Shown here: positions 32,094-43,300 of the stretch, in pieces
How the letters are laid out: each line of letters begins with the position of its first letter
Numbering within the stretch: the stretch's first letter is position 1
Assembly (NCBI GenBank): GCA_015680685.1
Contig: MNCI01014748.1
Span: 2,604 to 48,433, forward strand
DNA from: Gnetum montanum
Lineage: Eukaryota; Streptophyta; Gnetopsida; Gnetales; Gnetaceae
Length of the DNA: 45,830 bases
Direction of reading: 5' to 3'
Program-made: the position numbers and the translations under genes
Notes under the pieces: model-generated
Told to the model about the DNA's origin: nothing
Seen by the model: only the letters and a program-made list of their open reading frames with translations
Databases searched by the model: none

Positions 32094-34980
32094 ATGGCTG
32101 CACCAATAACCATCGTTGACACCGCTAACCTTGAAAATCCTTGGATGCTGCAAGTTACCCCTACTATCAAACCGTCGATCAGTCCGATGCGACCATGCCA
32201 ATCCCTTAGGCTCCAAAATAAAGAGCCTAAGGGACATGCTCAGCATAGGGAACATTATAATTTTGTTTGCGCTAAACTTGTAGTGAATTTTCCCATGTAT
32301 CATTAGGAACTTGAGGAGAAACACGAATACGAATTCCTGTATTGTAACAAGAAAGAATTCATTCTTTCACCTAACACTTCAATACATATAACAGACTAGC
32401 AACAATGGATGCTATACCAACTATTAATGGCTAGGGCATCACCAGAATAGCTAGAAGAGTTGTTCCATGATGATGCATCTCACGATGGGCAGTGAGATTT
32501 AGACACCCACTCCGAGGGGGGTAGTCACACTAGCTTTGTCATGGCTCCTCCTTCCACAACATCCTATGTGAATCCATTATTTATGATCACCACGTCTTTA
32601 TCACTGACTACCGCCGACCATGTGGTGCATGCATAACCATGAAATTTCTTCTCTCCAATTACCCTCTCAACTACTATTTCTTTACAGATTGTTCCTCCAT
32701 AGTCACAATTGGCCAGTCCATTCCATTGCATACCTACACCCACATCACCATACGTGAATACAATGCCCATTTTGCAATCACATGTAATTCTTGCATTCAT
32801 CCTCGTGCACATAACTGGACCCACCACTATAGTCATGTGGGCTCCAAATATGTCATCCCTTGTAGCACATCCTACGCAGATGTCTTATCATCAACATTAA
32901 GTCTAGCAAGTAGCAAACTCAACTATAGGGTCATTGCTTGTGCCACCAACTATGCAAGTAGCATACCCTATGGTATGATCCACCATTGTAGCCCTGCCTG
33001 CACCACCTGCCAGGTGGTGGATGACACAGGCAGCATAGCCCATAGGGTTATTTCCAATTACATTGTTCATAGGTCATGCTGCTACCCCAATCCCATCGCA
33101 AAGCACTGCTCATCCTACTATCCCTTAACCAACTGCTCCATCCACAAGTCTGAACCAAGCCTTCTAGCTTATTCAGACCCTTATCGAAGAGGTCAAGCAC
33201 CTCAAGGCTACCAGTTCTGATATGATACAAGTAATGGATTTTTACCATGATGATCCTATTAACTTGATACTCCCTATTTTGTTGTTGCCTCCTAGGATGC
33301 CACTTCCTCATTTTACAAAATACAATGGGGAAGGTGATCCCAATGCCCACTTGGTCACCTTCAGATCAAAGTCCTTATTACTGAAACAACGGCCACATAC
33401 TATAATCCATGTCTTTTCTATGTCTGTAATAGGTAAAGCTTTATATTGGTATCGTGCACTTCCAATTTCTTCCATCTCAACCTTGGAAGATCTGCTGACT
33501 CAGTTTGTGATGCGTTTCAAATACAACCTGAAACTAGAAGTCACATTGGATCAACTTATGGGAGTCTAACAAGATCTTCTTGAGCCAATCCAAAGGTTTA
33601 TATAACGTTGGAGTACAACCTTGAACAAAATTCACGAACCCATCACAGAGGCTCATTTGTTAGCCATCTTCAAGGGGGCAGTTCATGACTTCATTAAGTC
33701 AAAGTTGTACTACATCACTCCTTGCTCCCTTAGCCAAGCCTTCACTTAGACTAAGAGCATTTAAGATATGGCAGAGGCTAGTAAATACTTGGTGTATGTG
33801 GTCTACAAAAGTGCCCATAACAAGGGCAAGGCTACAACGATGACAGTAGCTACTCTAGCTGAAGGTGCTAAGAAGAAGAACAACAACAAAAAGGCACTTG
33901 TGGTGTCTGCTGAGCCTATGGCTAGATCAAAAAACACCAACCAAGAAACACCTACCCCTGAAGCACTTTCATAGCCAAAGCCAAAATTTGAGCATAAAGA
34001 TCACTCAAAGTACACGGCCCTACCTGTAAAGTGTTCAGAACTTTTGAAGCAACTACTAGGAATTGGCCATATCCAACACAAGAAGGTATCCAAGGAGGCC
34101 CTGAAGTGCCATAGATGCCATTGTGAGCTACTTAAGAATCCTTCTTTGGGTCTACCTAATGAACCGCCAGTCCCTAAATATTTCAGGCTGGACCATTTTT
34201 CTAACTACCACCAGTTGTGTGGTCACGACAAAGATTACTGCTGGGCATTGAAAGATGACATTCAATGCATGATCAATCAAGGTGATTTGATCCTAGATAG
34301 TAGTAGTCCAGCAGGCCCAAAAAACCAAGACATGCATGTGTATCGTGACCTATTAAACACAAATAATGCAAGGTACACTATCAATGTTGTAGATATGGAG
34401 GGTGATGGCTAGGCACAGCCAAAGAAACCCTTTTTGTTGCGAGTGCCCCCTCACCCATCCCAGATGGTGGGTCCATCAGCATCGATGAATGTGCTCAAAG
34501 ATAATATTTTGTCCTCTGAGTCCCTTCTCAGGCCATCGCTCAATAGCCCACTATCGATCAAGTTGCAGCCTAGCCCGGACCCACACCTATGGCACCCTTT
34601 TTCATCAGAGTGCCAAAACCATTAGCTACCCCTTCTATGCAGGGGCAAATCTCCAAGTCAATGGCCCAATCACAACTTAACAAGAAAGGAGAAGGATGTA
34701 TGACAGCTAATGTAGCCAAGAACCATCTTACGTAGGGGTTTCCCAAGCCTAAGGCCCTTGTGTCCATGCCCCTGGTCTCACTTTCTAAAAAGGATGAGGC
34801 TACACAAACTCAACCATCTCCTCCTAGCCCAGGAAATGAAACCCTTGGCCAAAAGCCATTCTTCCCTAAGAAATTCATCTCTTGGGGCGAATGGAAGAGG
34901 AAAAGGATGACAAGCAGCCAGATTGTGGGTGGGATTTTCTCAATGCTTTTACATAAGTCAAATAGGCTCTAAAATAAAAA
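32094..34980 (+). pseudogene. gag pseudogene of element D
   Basis: ATG at 32094 opens a frame that is shared, with stops, by the N-terminal part (MAAPITIVD; YNFVCAKLVVNFP), the capsid core (33222-33720) and the finger-like region (34044-34412). The core has FTKYNGEGDPNAHLVTFRSK, KALYWYRALP, EVTLDQLMGV and FKGAVHDFIKSKLYYIT. The finger-like part is YHQLCGHDKDYCWALKDDI, the Tat-type C-x-H-x-x-x-x-C spacing rather than a CCHC knuckle. Then comes a Pro-rich linker with FLLRVPPHP and FIRVPKP; here the frame shifts at least once (near 34570). The linker continues to about 34980. The 193-codon frame at 32639-33220 is in another frame and is a shadow. The product would package element RNA. Confidence 0.87.
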
Positions 34981-35860
34981 AATACAACGTTATGCCTCTA
35001 TGAATTACTGATGATGTCACAGAAACATCATGAATCCATGGTTTGCATGCTAACGTCCATACCTATGGATGAAGAAGCAATTCATTCCATCTTGCTTCCT
35101 CTCGCCACTGAGAAACCTTGACCTTCCCTGTTTACCTCTCAAGAAGAATCCATTAAGGATGACCTAGAGAAGGCCCAGGTGACAATGGTGCCCATGTTCA
35201 TCACCATCTGGGTTGGCCAATACCATATCCGGAGACTGCACATAGATGATAGGGTAGCCACTAATGTCATCCCATATCCCATAGTGGATAAGCTGGGCCT
35301 GATCAATCAAATCATTCCCACAAGAACGTCATGTTTAAAGTCATTCAATAGGGCATGAGTGCAAGTCAAAGGGACAGTGCACATCAAATTCATGGTGGGG
35401 GATCAATTCCCCATAGATGTAGTATTTATTGTCATCGAGGAGATGCCTGGCTTCAACTTGAGCTTAGGGAGGTCTTGGTTAGCTCAACTGAGGGCAATTT
35501 CATCATCCATCCATCAGGAGATCCATCTGCCTTACGCAGGAGGGGAGGTGATCATCCATGGTGACAAAATGATCCCTCAAGCTATCAATAACATAGAAAC
35601 GGAATAGGTTTTAGAAATCAAAATTCCTGAAGACCAATCCCCAGTCCCAACACTTGAACAAGCCAAAATAGTAGCTGATGATAGCTTAATGTAGGCCGAA
35701 CTACAATTCTAGGAGGAAGATGATGGCGTGAGGGAATAGAGTGACAAACCTCCGCATCCTTACGCATCGCCAAGGATAAAAGCAATTAAGAAGCAACTAT
35801 TGAGTTAACAAAGAAACAATATTGGCATGACCTACTATGTTAAACCACATTGTTTAACTA
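34981..35860 (+). pseudogene. Protease domain of element D
   Basis: The pre-protease segment has LLMMSQKHHESMVCMLTS (about 35005-35060). The retropepsin part is in another frame from gag after an indel: MVPMFITIWVGQYHIRRLHI, then DDRVATNVIPYPIVDKLGL (about 35188-35300). The active-site Gly is replaced by Arg. Then FNLSLGRSWLAQL and HLPYAGGEVIIHGDK (35450-35570), the most complete part, follow. The domain ends with PRIKAIKKQLLS near 35810. It would process Gag-Pol. Stops are present but motif order is intact. Downstream the frame closes before the repeat array, which fits an Ogre-like intron between protease and RT. Confidence 0.82.
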
Positions 35861-35931
35861 TTATACAGTTTACGCTCCTTCTTCCACTAGTTGTCCTCAT
35901 TATATTTTTACGCTTATCCTTACACTTACAA

Positions 35932-36582
35932 GGCCCAAACTGGCCTAAAACTATCAACGGCCCAAAACAGCCTAAAACTAGTGATGGCCCAAAATGGTGT
36001 TAAACTAGTTACAGCCTGGTATGGCCTAAAACTGGCAAATGGGATTTATGCCCTTATGCTTACCAGGCTCGAAATGGCCTAAAACTAGCCACAGCCCAAA
36101 ATGGCCTTAAAACTATTAACATTCTACCATGGATTAAAACTGGCAATTTTTATTTACTCTTCATGCTTACGATAACCAGGTCCCGACTAAAGTGGCCTTA
36201 AAATACTTAGCAGCCCACAATGGCTTTAAACTAGCAATTTCATTTACACTTTATGCTTGCACTAGTTAGCAGCCCATAATGGCTTTAAACTAGAAATTTC
36301 ATTTACGCTTTACGCTTGCACTAGTTAGCGGCCCACAATGGCTTTAAACTAGCAATTTCATTTATGCTTTACGCTTAAACTACTTAGTAGCCCACAATGG
36401 CTTTAAACTAGAAATTTCATTTATGCTTTACACTTAAACTACTTAGCCTCCTGCAATGGCTTTAAACTAGAAATTTCATTTATGCTTTACGCTTGCACTA
36501 GTTAGCGACCCACAATGGCTTCAAACTAGCAATTTCATTTATGTCTCATGCTTAAACTAGTTATGGCCTAAAACTTATAATT
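35932..36582 (+). repeat. Tandem array of element D (59-bp and shorter units)
   Basis: The first part (35932-36130) has short, irregular units built on GGCCCAAAATGGCCTAAAACTAGC. The second part has a regular 59-bp period: ATGGCTTTAAACTAG recurs at 36221, 36280, 36339, 36398, 36457 and 36516, with AATTTCATTTAYGCTTTACGCTT between. The larger unit seems to have grown from the smaller one by adding a spacer. The array lies between protease and the 3' end of the antisense gene. Confidence 0.93.
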
Positions 36583-36710
36583 TCATTTACTCTTTACACA
36601 TATGAAAATAAAAGAGCACTAAAATAAAAAAATTTGCATTAAGTACATCAAAGAAAACATTGTCTTTTGCTTCACTTCACTACAATAAAACAATGGCTAA
36701 TATAACCATG

Positions 36711-39700
36711 CTACGTATCTTCTTTGTTGCCACTATCATCCATGTCATCTAGCTCCACCTCTGCTTCAAGCAAATCATCTTCATAGGGGACATCCTTTTC
36801 ATGTGGTGTCTCTTCGTGAGGGTGGTCCTCTCTGTGAGGTTCTTCTTCACAGGGTTTCTTGCCACAGAATTGACCATCTTTGTTACTCTCTACCTCTTGA
36901 AGATCCTCTTCATGAGGACCATCATCTTCATTATGTTCATCCTCCTAAGGATCCTCCTCAAGTCGTCCCTAAGATTAGACATGACACACATGTTAACATC
37001 ATAATCAAAACTAGGTATAACAAAGACATAATAATCCTACCATTTACCTATGATGGTCCTACATCGATAGCAAAAGGGATTTGTTCTAAGCCAACCCACA
37101 GACGTTGCATGATTTCGTCCTTGGTAAGCTCACACCAAACCCCATATCCTAGAATAGTTTCGACCTTAACCTTTCCCTTCTCCATAGAAGTCCATCAGGG
37201 TGGTTCACGGAAGAAGGAAGGAATAGTAGTCTTTCCACCAGGAAGAGTCATTTCTCTCTCTAGGGAGGCGCTTATTGTCACATGCTCCTGAAACTTTTTG
37301 TATGCTCCAGAAGCATTGATGATGTCGAGGAATAGCTGAAGGGACTACGCTTCAACAAGAGAATCCCTATACTATTGATGGTAGGAAACAATTTCTCACT
37401 TATATACATGTTTATGGTCTTTTTGTGTCTGCCCCCATGCCTGGACCCTCATGCTAAAGTCCTTCCAATCCTAATTCTTCTAAACTAGGAGATCTGTTTG
37501 CATTCATTGCTTGATCAGCTCAAGGATGGTTTGGACATTGTTCCTAACAACCATCCAATAACGGATGTAGTCAATGATGGTTGTCCACCAATCCCCATCA
37601 TTCATCCCCTTGGCCTGCAAGAATTCATTCTGAGATGCCAAATCCCCAACCCTATAGACTAGGGCCTCCTTCTCTTTCTATAATTTCTATAGCCTCTTCT
37701 AGAGGTTTTCATTAACATTTTGACATTCCCATAAGGAGTGAGTTGAGTGTAAAGAACATTTACGCATTTTGTCGTAAATGTTGCGTGGCATGGTGGTCAC
37801 TTTTGGTGAGGGTTCGGTGGTGTCTAAGTTAATCAGCTCTATCGGATCCCATATGAGGTGAGCTCATAATAACATAAAAATAGTAGTTAGATGCAACTCC
37901 ATGTAATGACAGTAACATACCATCTCCAGGTTCAACTCACTCTAAGCAACTGATCATATCATTGATGATGCCCTCCATAAAAGCGAATTTATTAGGAAAT
38001 TCGCCCCAAGGTTCGGTTGGCATTATCGATGAGGGTATGTCCTAATAACCTAATATGCAAAATAAATTAGACATAAAGGCACCTAATATATTAGAATAAC
38101 TTAAAAATCAAAGCCTCCAGAAGTAATAGCATAAAATTTACCATTCAACGAAAGTACAATTCATCAAGTGACAAACCACATACCTTTTCTCGTTCCAACT
38201 GAAAGGACTTTGACATCCTCTACTGCTACTTTTTCTTCATGCACAAGAGCCTGTGCACTACCTACTTTATTGACCAGGGCCTCCTCTTCCAAGACTTGGG
38301 CCCCTTCTCTACACCGTAAAACTATAGCCCTTGTTTCAGGGGTCAACTACTCCACAACCTTCTCTTTCTCTGTTACACTACATGATCAGTCAACATAGGA
38401 CTACACTTATTTTTTAACAAATGTTACATGATGCAACAATGTCTATATGTAGCATAACCATTAACACATTTCTCTACTTACTTGATGGAGAATTATTCCT
38501 TTGAAACTTGATCTTCACCTTTTTTCCTGTCATGCCTGCTAAATCGGTAGGCTCCTCAGTCAAACGAGGTTTCTTCTACTACACTGACGAATCCACTATT
38601 TCATCTGCCAAGTGCTTCCCCCTTGATGCATTGCCGATGTAAGAAGGGAGTGCCCCACCCACACTATCTTGGCCCAGTGCTAGAGGCGTTTCTAGGTTTT
38701 TAGTCATTACTAAAAATGACTCCCTAATTCCTTCAGGAGGATCTTGTGACCGGGTGGTGCTGAAAATCTGAGAAATCTAGGGTTTGGAAATCTGGTTGCT
38801 ATCTTGCTACACCCAGACTTCATCCCTATGGACTACAAGAAATTTAGCAAAACACCAAAACTAAGCTATGAAGAAAGCAAAATGCACATTGAAATGGGAC
38901 TCAAGATTTTTGTGAAGCTTGACCATTTCAGCACTTAGGCCTTCAGCAAAATAGCTGGTCCAATTGTACCATGTTCCCTCCTCCATGATCTCTCGCATAA
39001 CCTAAGCCTACTCTATGGTAAGGACTCTTCCCTATGATAGTAACTTGGGGAAGGCCCAGGCTCAGAAGAGAGGATAAATAGTATTGGACACCTCCAACTG
39101 GATCTTGTTAGCAAGGATTCCCTTCACTTTCTTCTTAACCCCTAGCCACTCCTCTATCTCCTACTCATGCTTAGAACTCCTCTTTGACTTTTTTTCTATA
39201 GGAAGGTCATTTGAGGGAACGCCAAAGAGATTGGTGAATAGCTAAGCATCAATGTTAAAATTCACACACACATTACGCATGCATATGCAAAGATGCTCAG
39301 CTTCTTCCCTAAAGGAGTTAACTAGGGTTAACATTTCGTCCACAGTAACATCAGGGGTTATGCCCAAAAATAGGTCCATCAGTCTAGCTTCCTGAAGGTT
39401 ATCAATTAAGATAATTAGGGTTATGCTATTGTTGAGCCAGCATTGTATGTCCTTTATATCACCATAACAAAAGAAGAGACTGCTTGCTAGATGATCGAAG
39501 GTCATAATCGTGATCTCTCGTGATTCCCTAACTGTCAAAGTAAAACAATAGTTAAGATAATATAGCAAAATAAAAAAAATTTATACATTTTTTCTAGCCT
39601 GTAACATTGTACAATCAACCATCATAACATGATTTACCATGCTCAAATGGTAAAGGAAATGGAGGGATTTTCTCTTGCACGTCCATGATGGTGAGAGGAG

Positions 39701-41065
39701 GGTCCAATGTCCACTCCCTATCCAACCACCCGAGTCTTTTACACTTAGTGAAGAATTCAACATAGCAATTAGGATAATGTGGGATTTCAAATGCTAGTTA
39801 TCCTATGGCACCAGACCATACATTGCTAATGAAAGTAATCTCCCTTATGGCCCTTTCATCCATACATAATGTATCATTATCACCCTGGAGACCATTGTCA
39901 TTGACGAAGAATCTACACCATAGAATATAGGCAACTCTTTACCCTCGACATAAAATCAGATAATAGTTAACATATTATAACACCACGAAAACACTTACCT
40001 GCCTACGTAATACACAATGCCAAGAGGATTCTAGAAGTAAGTCGTAAGATGATGGGCCATGAACAGAGTGTTGTAGGCATGATAACAGTTAATCCTGGGC
40101 ATCTCCTAGATCTAGGATAAACACCTCAAACCCTTGGCACTCTGTTTATGGTCTTGAACCTACACAGTTTTAATTGCATCATCTACTAGAAATGCTAAGA
40201 TGCTCTATGTTGACCCGACCAGTAGCTTCTCTAGAATGGTGGCAGTTTTCTCAGCTAGTAGATGCGATCCAATGATTACACTGAAATTACGTAGCAAAAA
40301 CTGCAAGAACACCCATGCACCTCTTTGGAATCAAACTACCTCCTCCTTTACATTAGCATGAGGAGGAGGAACGTGGGCCACAAGAATATGTAAGCAGCAT
40401 TGAATGCCCACAATGTCCAAAATGATTAGGATGGGCTTTTGCATAATCCTTTACAATAAAATGCATTACTATTAGACAAATAATTTAGACATAAAAATTT
40501 ATCATGCAACACTAGGGTTCTCTCAACTCCAAAAAAATTATATTTTATGTTGTAGACGCATTGCCAAAACCACCCAAGCCTTTGCAACAGCTCAAGGTCT
40601 GTCCCTAACAATGGCGATGAAGGAAACACTGTGTATTACCCCAGCATAACATGCAACCATTATGGGAGAGAAAATAGAGCCCTAATTACACTACACATAG
40701 GTACAATATCTAGACTCTTCCAATTATACATTACATTTGTACAGTATTACCCAACGTTACCCAAACCCTTGCAATAGCGCAAGGTCCATCTCTAATAGGG
40801 ACAATAAGGGTAATATCACAAACTACAATAGCTTAGCCCATGGAAGAAAATATCAACACCCGACGTAATATACATCTTCAAAATAGAAATGATTGTAATG
40901 CCACAACAAAGATAATAATCATGTAGGAGGATGAAAGATGACTCACTAGGTGCGTGGAGCAACCTCTCGAGTTTCAACTCTAGCCTATGAAACCCGCTGT
41001 AAACTCTCCTACACTTCTTCAATCTTCACCAATTTAGCATTCTTTCCTCTAATCTTTGGTGTCAT
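36711..41065 (-). pseudogene. Eight-exon antisense gene of element D, function unknown
   Basis: Minus-strand exons: 41065-40947, 40448-39999, 39936-39638, 39531-38482, 38369-38184, 38049-37921, 37862-37048 and 36968-36711, joined by seven GT-AG introns. Donors include GTGAGT, GTAAGT (twice) and GTATGT (twice). Every junction keeps phase. The total is 3306 nt, or 1101 codons plus a stop, with no frameshift. I count about 36 internal stops: 29 TAG, 6 TGA, 1 TAA. Protein features: basic start MTPKIRGKNAKLVK; hydrophobic exon 2; exon 3 with YPNCYVEFFTKCKRLGW; a 349-codon exon 4; likely coiled coils in exon 5 (VLEEEALVNKVG) and exon 7 (KEKEALVYRVGDLASQ); acidic exon 8 (LLEAEVELDDMDDSG). I recognise no domain. 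Antisense extra genes are known in Tat elements (Grande gene 23); whether this is related is unknown. Confidence 0.85.
40550..40865 (-). repeat. 188-bp tandem duplication in intron 1 of the antisense gene
   Basis: CAAGCCTTTGCAACAGCTCAAGGTC (40574 onward) and CAAACCCTTGCAATAGCGCAAGGTC (40762 onward), with flanking similarity (CCCATGGAAGAAAATA against CATTATGGGAGAGAAAATA), form two diverged copies about 188 bp apart inside intron 1. Comparing the two copies gives one reading of how fast the intron has changed. Confidence 0.7.
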
Positions 41066-41640
41066 AGCTACAACCGAATAACCTACACAAAATCATCTAT
41101 TTACGCCTTATTTCCACTTCCTTTCTATTATAGCCAAATTCAAACTCATGACGTCTATACTCTATTTTGAGGAGAAACCACTGATTTATAAACATAATGT
41201 TTCAAACTAACTATTTTATATGCCTGATCAATGCAAAGTTTTCCCAAAACGCTAGTATGTCAGTGTGACATGAAACAAGAAGATCGGAGCATTAATCTTG
41301 TAGATATCATATAGACTGCAGTCCGAAATGACCCTAAACTAATGCATAGCTTATCACTTCATAATCCGGTCGCATTAACTACGGTTTGCACAAAATTTTG
41401 AATTCACTGTTTTGACATGCTAGGCACACCATGTTACATCTTTCATCTTAATTCACAGAAGTCACATGCTAACATCTAGGAAACCTGGCTTGCTATTTTC
41501 TCACAAACTGTGCATATTTGTAAAGGTCAGCTAAGACCTTAAACTAGCAACTTCTTTAACACACATCTCTAAACACAAAAAAGAAAACAAAAATCTTATC
41601 CCTTCAATAGATCAAAAAAAATAATATAAAAGCCTCTATT
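41066..41640. other. Region between antisense gene start and RT acceptor of element D
   Basis: It holds candidate TATA boxes for the antisense gene (minus strand TATAAAT at 41190-41184 and TATAAAATAG at 41220-41211, about 120 and 150 bp upstream of its ATG). It also has two copies of the shared repeat unit: CCGAAATGACCCTAAACT (41323-41340) and TCAGCTAAGACCTTAAACTAGC (41527-41548). Such units therefore lie on both sides of the antisense gene. Confidence 0.55.
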
Positions 41641-41654
41641 TTTGGTATTTTTTC

Positions 41655-41656
41655 AG
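41655..41656 (+). promoter_or_regulatory. Putative 3' splice site before RT of element D
   Basis: TATTTTTGGTATTTTTTCAG followed by GAT, which starts the RT reading frame in phase 0 at 41657. Ogre elements have an intron between protease and RT. The matching donor near 35810-35860 was not identified with confidence. Confidence 0.6.
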
Positions 41657-43300
41657 GATAATTTACAAATGGACACAGCTTTGTTTGCACCCCTAGCCCT
41701 AACAGGCCCATATGGGGAAACCATTAGATAGCTCAACCATGCACTGATAGGAACTGATGCCTCCCTTTGTGATGCAACCATAGTAACATTGGAAATATTC
41801 CTAGATTGGCTAGAACATATGGCCCGAACCCTAGACTTGGAGGCTGGCAATGTAACTGAGGACCCTCTCAAAGAGGTCCCTGTGGTTACGCACAAAGGAG
41901 AAAGTAAAACATTGAGGGTTAGTTCACTCCTTGACCAACAGACATAGAGTGGCATAGTGCAAGTGCTCCAAAATAATGTTGTTGTATTTGTATGATCATA
42001 TGGAGACATGTTGGGTTTATACCCAAGAATAATACAACACAACATAGTTTTAGACTCGAGTATCAAGGCAGTTAGACAGAAGGCATGAAAGATTAAGCCT
42101 AAAATCGCACTAGCAGTGCGTAATGAAATCACTAAGTTATATCAAGCTGGTTCCATCCGTGCAGTCGATTATTCATACTAAGTGTTGAATATTGTAGTTG
42201 TATCTATGTAAATGGGGGGAATACACATCTATATATACTTCCACGATCTAAACAAGGCCACAATTAAAGACAACTTCCCATTACCGAGTATCAACCAACT
42301 TATCGATACAAAAGCTGGCGACGTCCTACTATCCTTTATGGATGGTTTTTCAAATTATAAACAAGTTATGGAGCATCAATTGACTATGACCTTCATGACC
42401 CCCTAGGAAACTTTATATTATACCATGATGCCTTTTGGTTTAAAAAACACCAGAGCAACTTATCAATGCGCTATGACATACATCTTTAGTGATTACCTCT
42501 TAGAGAGATTGAACGACTACGTAGATTGCATAGCTGTCAAATCTAAGAAGTTGGAAGATCATTCAGAAGACCTAGAGTTAGTCCTTAAATGATGTCTCAA
42601 GCATGACCTATGACTCAACCCAAAAAAATGTGTATTCGAAGTCAAAATTGGATGCATGTTAGGGTTTGTGGTATCAAAGACAGGCATCCGAGTCGACCCT
42701 GACAAGGTTAAAGCCATCATTAATCTAACACCTCCTACAAACCTCAAAGAACTACATGGGTTATAGGGTAGGCTACAATTTATTAAGAATTTAATTTTGA
42801 AATTAATAGATGAACTATATTCTATGCAAAATCTTCTTAATAAGGGTGTTAATTTCGAATGGACCAATGACTCATTTGACAACTTGAAGAAGGAGCTGCA
42901 ACACTTACCAACGATTTTCCTGCGATAAAGAGATCAACCTTTTTATATTTACCTGGCAAGCTCAGATGTTTCTATAGTTGCATTACTATGCCAAAAAGGG
43001 AATGATGGGTCAGAAGCCCCTATCGACTATCTAAGTCATGCTCTATTTATGTACAAAACCAGATACGATGAAGTAGAGTGTAACTGTTTGGCATTGTTTT
43101 TTGCACTCAGAAAATGTAGACACTATCTTTTCCGCATCTAGGTAAATATAATTTGCAAAAATAATGTTTTTCAAGCCATCTCAAAAAACTTGTACAAGAT
43201 TAGTAGTATAGCTTGTTAGAAGGCCATTACAGCCAAGTTTGCCTTACATTATGTTGGCCAATCATCCACCAAGGGTCAAGCCATAGCTGACCAGATTGTA
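41657..43300 (+). pseudogene. Reverse transcriptase and RNase H of element D
   Basis: One frame from 41657 holds the pre-RT segment, then VVVFVXSYGDMLGL (about 41965-42010, X a stop; family WSYEDMPGL). RT motifs follow: EITKLYQAGSIRAVDY, DLNKATIKDNFPLPSINQL and LLSFMDGFSNYKQ, a changed catalytic-region block. MMPFGLKNTRATYQCAMTYI and YVDCIAVKS (the D-D box has become D-C) come next, then GFVVSKTGIRVDPDKVKAI. RNase H is at about 42930-43140 (IYLASSDVSIVALLCQKG, HALFMYKTRYDEVE). About a dozen stops split between TAG, TGA and TAA. The 159-codon minus-strand frame 41653-42132 is a shadow. Confidence 0.87.

Noticed and set aside
32639-33220. 193-codon plus-strand open frame, one of the longest in the window
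   Set aside because: It is in a different frame from gag of element D. The frame of the flanking capsid core (LIEEVKHLKATSS just before 33222) continues through this region and aligns with gag of element C.
36203-36582. CRISPR-like array
   Set aside because: Units are contiguous 59-bp tandem repeats with similar spacers that derive from one another. The context is a plant retrotransposon, so it is an ordinary minisatellite.
36803-37291. 162-codon plus-strand open frame
   Set aside because: Lies over exons 7 and 8 of the minus-strand antisense gene and has no recognisable motif.
36711-41065. TAG as a sense codon or programmed readthrough in the antisense gene
   Set aside because: TAG also interrupts gag, protease and RT of the same elements at positions where families have Gln or Trp, and some stops are TGA at former Arg or Trp positions. 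Ordinary methylation decay explains this without recoding.
41653-42132. 159-codon minus-strand open frame
   Set aside because: Shadow of the plus-strand pre-RT region of element D, whose motifs and phase are clear.
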